Shown: piece by piece, positions 5,707-6,161 of the stretch
How the letters are laid out: each line of letters opens with the position of its first letter
How positions within the stretch are numbered: the first letter of the stretch is position 1
Assembly: GCA_025937115.1 (NCBI GenBank)
Contig: JAICSB010000204.1
Coordinates: 1-6,161, forward strand
Direction of reading: 5' to 3'
From: Pseudonocardiaceae bacterium
GTDB taxonomy: Bacteria > Actinomycetota > Actinomycetes > Mycobacteriales > Pseudonocardiaceae
Length of the DNA: 6,161 nt
Position numbers and translations under genes: made by a program
Notes under the pieces: model-generated
The model's input: the letters and a program-made list of their open reading frames with translations, nothing else
Told to the model about the DNA's origin: nothing
The model's database searches: none

Positions 5707-6161
5707 ATGGGCTGGAACAACCCGCCGGTGCAGTGGGCGGATTTGGAGCGGGCGCTGTCCGGGCGGACTGCCGGCAGATCAGGGAACCGCGACGAGAGGC
5801 AACCCGGTGACGGTGGGGACAGCCCGGCGTGGACACGTCGCCGGGAGCGCTACGAGCCACCGTCGCTGCTCGCCTCGGCCCAGCTCGCGGAGACCCAGTT
5901 CTCGGAGACCCAGTTCTCGGAGACCCAGTTCTCGGAGACCCAGTTCTCGGAGACCCAGTTCTCGGAGACCCAACCGCGTATTCCCTATGCCGAGCTGCAC
6001 TGCCACTCCAATTTCAGCTTTTTAGACGGGGCCAGCCATCCCGAGGAGCTGGTCGAAGAGGCGGCCCGGCTGGGATTGGATGCGATCGCGATCACTGACC
6101 ACGACGGGATGTACGGGGTGGTGCGCTTTGCCGAGGCAGCCCGGGAGCTGGGCATCAAGAC
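5707..6161 (+). CDS. dnaE2: Error-prone DNA polymerase III alpha subunit DnaE2 (N-terminus, truncated by window edge)
   Basis: The frame is open from ATG 5707 to the window end (151 full codons). DnaE2 is the C-family polymerase that performs SOS mutagenic synthesis with ImuA' and ImuB. The N-terminus [19 protein letters not shown] is the characteristic actinobacterial DnaE2 start. A basic linker and a pentapeptide repeat (59-88) follow, then the PHP domain with [19 protein letters not shown] (His98, His100) and [17 protein letters not shown] (Asp131, His132). The polymerase domain lies beyond the window. ATG 5707 is set by the conserved N-terminus; no clear Shine-Dalgarno sequence precedes it. 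It begins 9 nt after the HNH gene stop, so translation may depend on coupling. No SOS box or promoter is seen in the gap or in the last 100 bases of the HNH gene, so expression probably relies on readthrough from the LexA-controlled promoter at 4083 or from further upstream. Confidence 0.96.
   Translation, partial: MGWNNPPVQWADLERALSGRTAGRSGNRDERQPGDGGDSPAWTRRRERYEPPSLLASAQLAETQFSETQFSETQFSETQFSETQFSETQPRIPYAELHCHSNFSFLDGASHPEELVEEAARLGLDAIAITDHDGMYGVVRFAEAARELGIK
5881..5970 (+). repeat. 15-bp tandem repeat inside dnaE2, encoding QFSET x5 plus QLAET
   Basis: Six head-to-tail 15-bp units fill this stretch. The first (5881-5895) differs at two bases and encodes QLAET; the next five (5896-5970) are identical and encode QFSET. 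Each unit also contains the small dyad TCTC-G-GAGA. The period is a multiple of three, so changes in copy number by slippage would lengthen or shorten the protein without breaking it. The array lies in the linker between the conserved DnaE2 N-terminus and the PHP domain, where mycobacterial DnaE2 as I recall it has only a short non-repetitive linker. Confidence 0.97.

Noticed and set aside
5881..5970. CRISPR array
   Set aside because: Units are contiguous 15-mers without spacers and lie in frame inside dnaE2.
5779..6006. Minus-strand leucine-rich-looking repeat peptide
   Set aside because: Antisense reading of the dnaE2 tandem repeat; no independent support.
5345..6025. Plus-strand open frame crossing the HNH end and the tandem repeat
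   Set aside because: It is out of frame with both the HNH domain and DnaE2; its SSRRP repeats are just the 15-bp array read in another frame.

Overview
The window is high-GC, with strongly G/C-biased third codon positions and every supportable gene on the + strand. It comes from an actinobacterium. A member of the Mycobacteriales is most likely, because it carries a 13E12/DUF222-HNH gene under a mycobacterial-type LexA box and an ImuA'-ImuB-DnaE2 mutasome locus. The species cannot be named from the sequence.

Layout: (1) 1-324, the 3' end of a gene best read as imuA'. (2) 324-1886, imuB, the catalytically dead Y-family scaffold, sharing one base with imuA'. (3) 1879-1935, a possible 18-codon ORF linking imuB to the next gene by start/stop overlaps. 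(4) 1935-2807, a PAC2-family protein. (5) 2808-3986, a decayed-looking tract with a perfect hairpin, a short glycine-rich hydrophobic ORF, coiled-coil coding in two frames and an unrecognised ORF in the third. It looks like one or two broken genes. (6) 4083-4112, an extended -10 promoter, a perfect 6-N4-6 SOS box and an ATG all superimposed. (7) 4099-5697, a DUF222/HNH endonuclease of the 13E12 family with a Cys-rich insert. (8) 5707 to the window end, the N-terminus of the error-prone polymerase DnaE2, carrying an in-frame 15-bp tandem repeat just before its PHP domain.

How it fits together: ImuA', ImuB and DnaE2 form the SOS-induced translesion mutasome of actinobacteria, and their genes are often adjacent. 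Here about 3.8 kb lies between imuB and dnaE2. The inserted 13E12 gene carries its own apparently leaderless LexA-regulated promoter and stops 9 nt before dnaE2. The simplest reading is that dnaE2 is now co-transcribed with, and SOS-induced through, this HNH gene. The notable points are this promoter arrangement, the DnaE2 pentapeptide repeat, the micro-ORF linking imuB to PAC2, and the broken coiled-coil locus.
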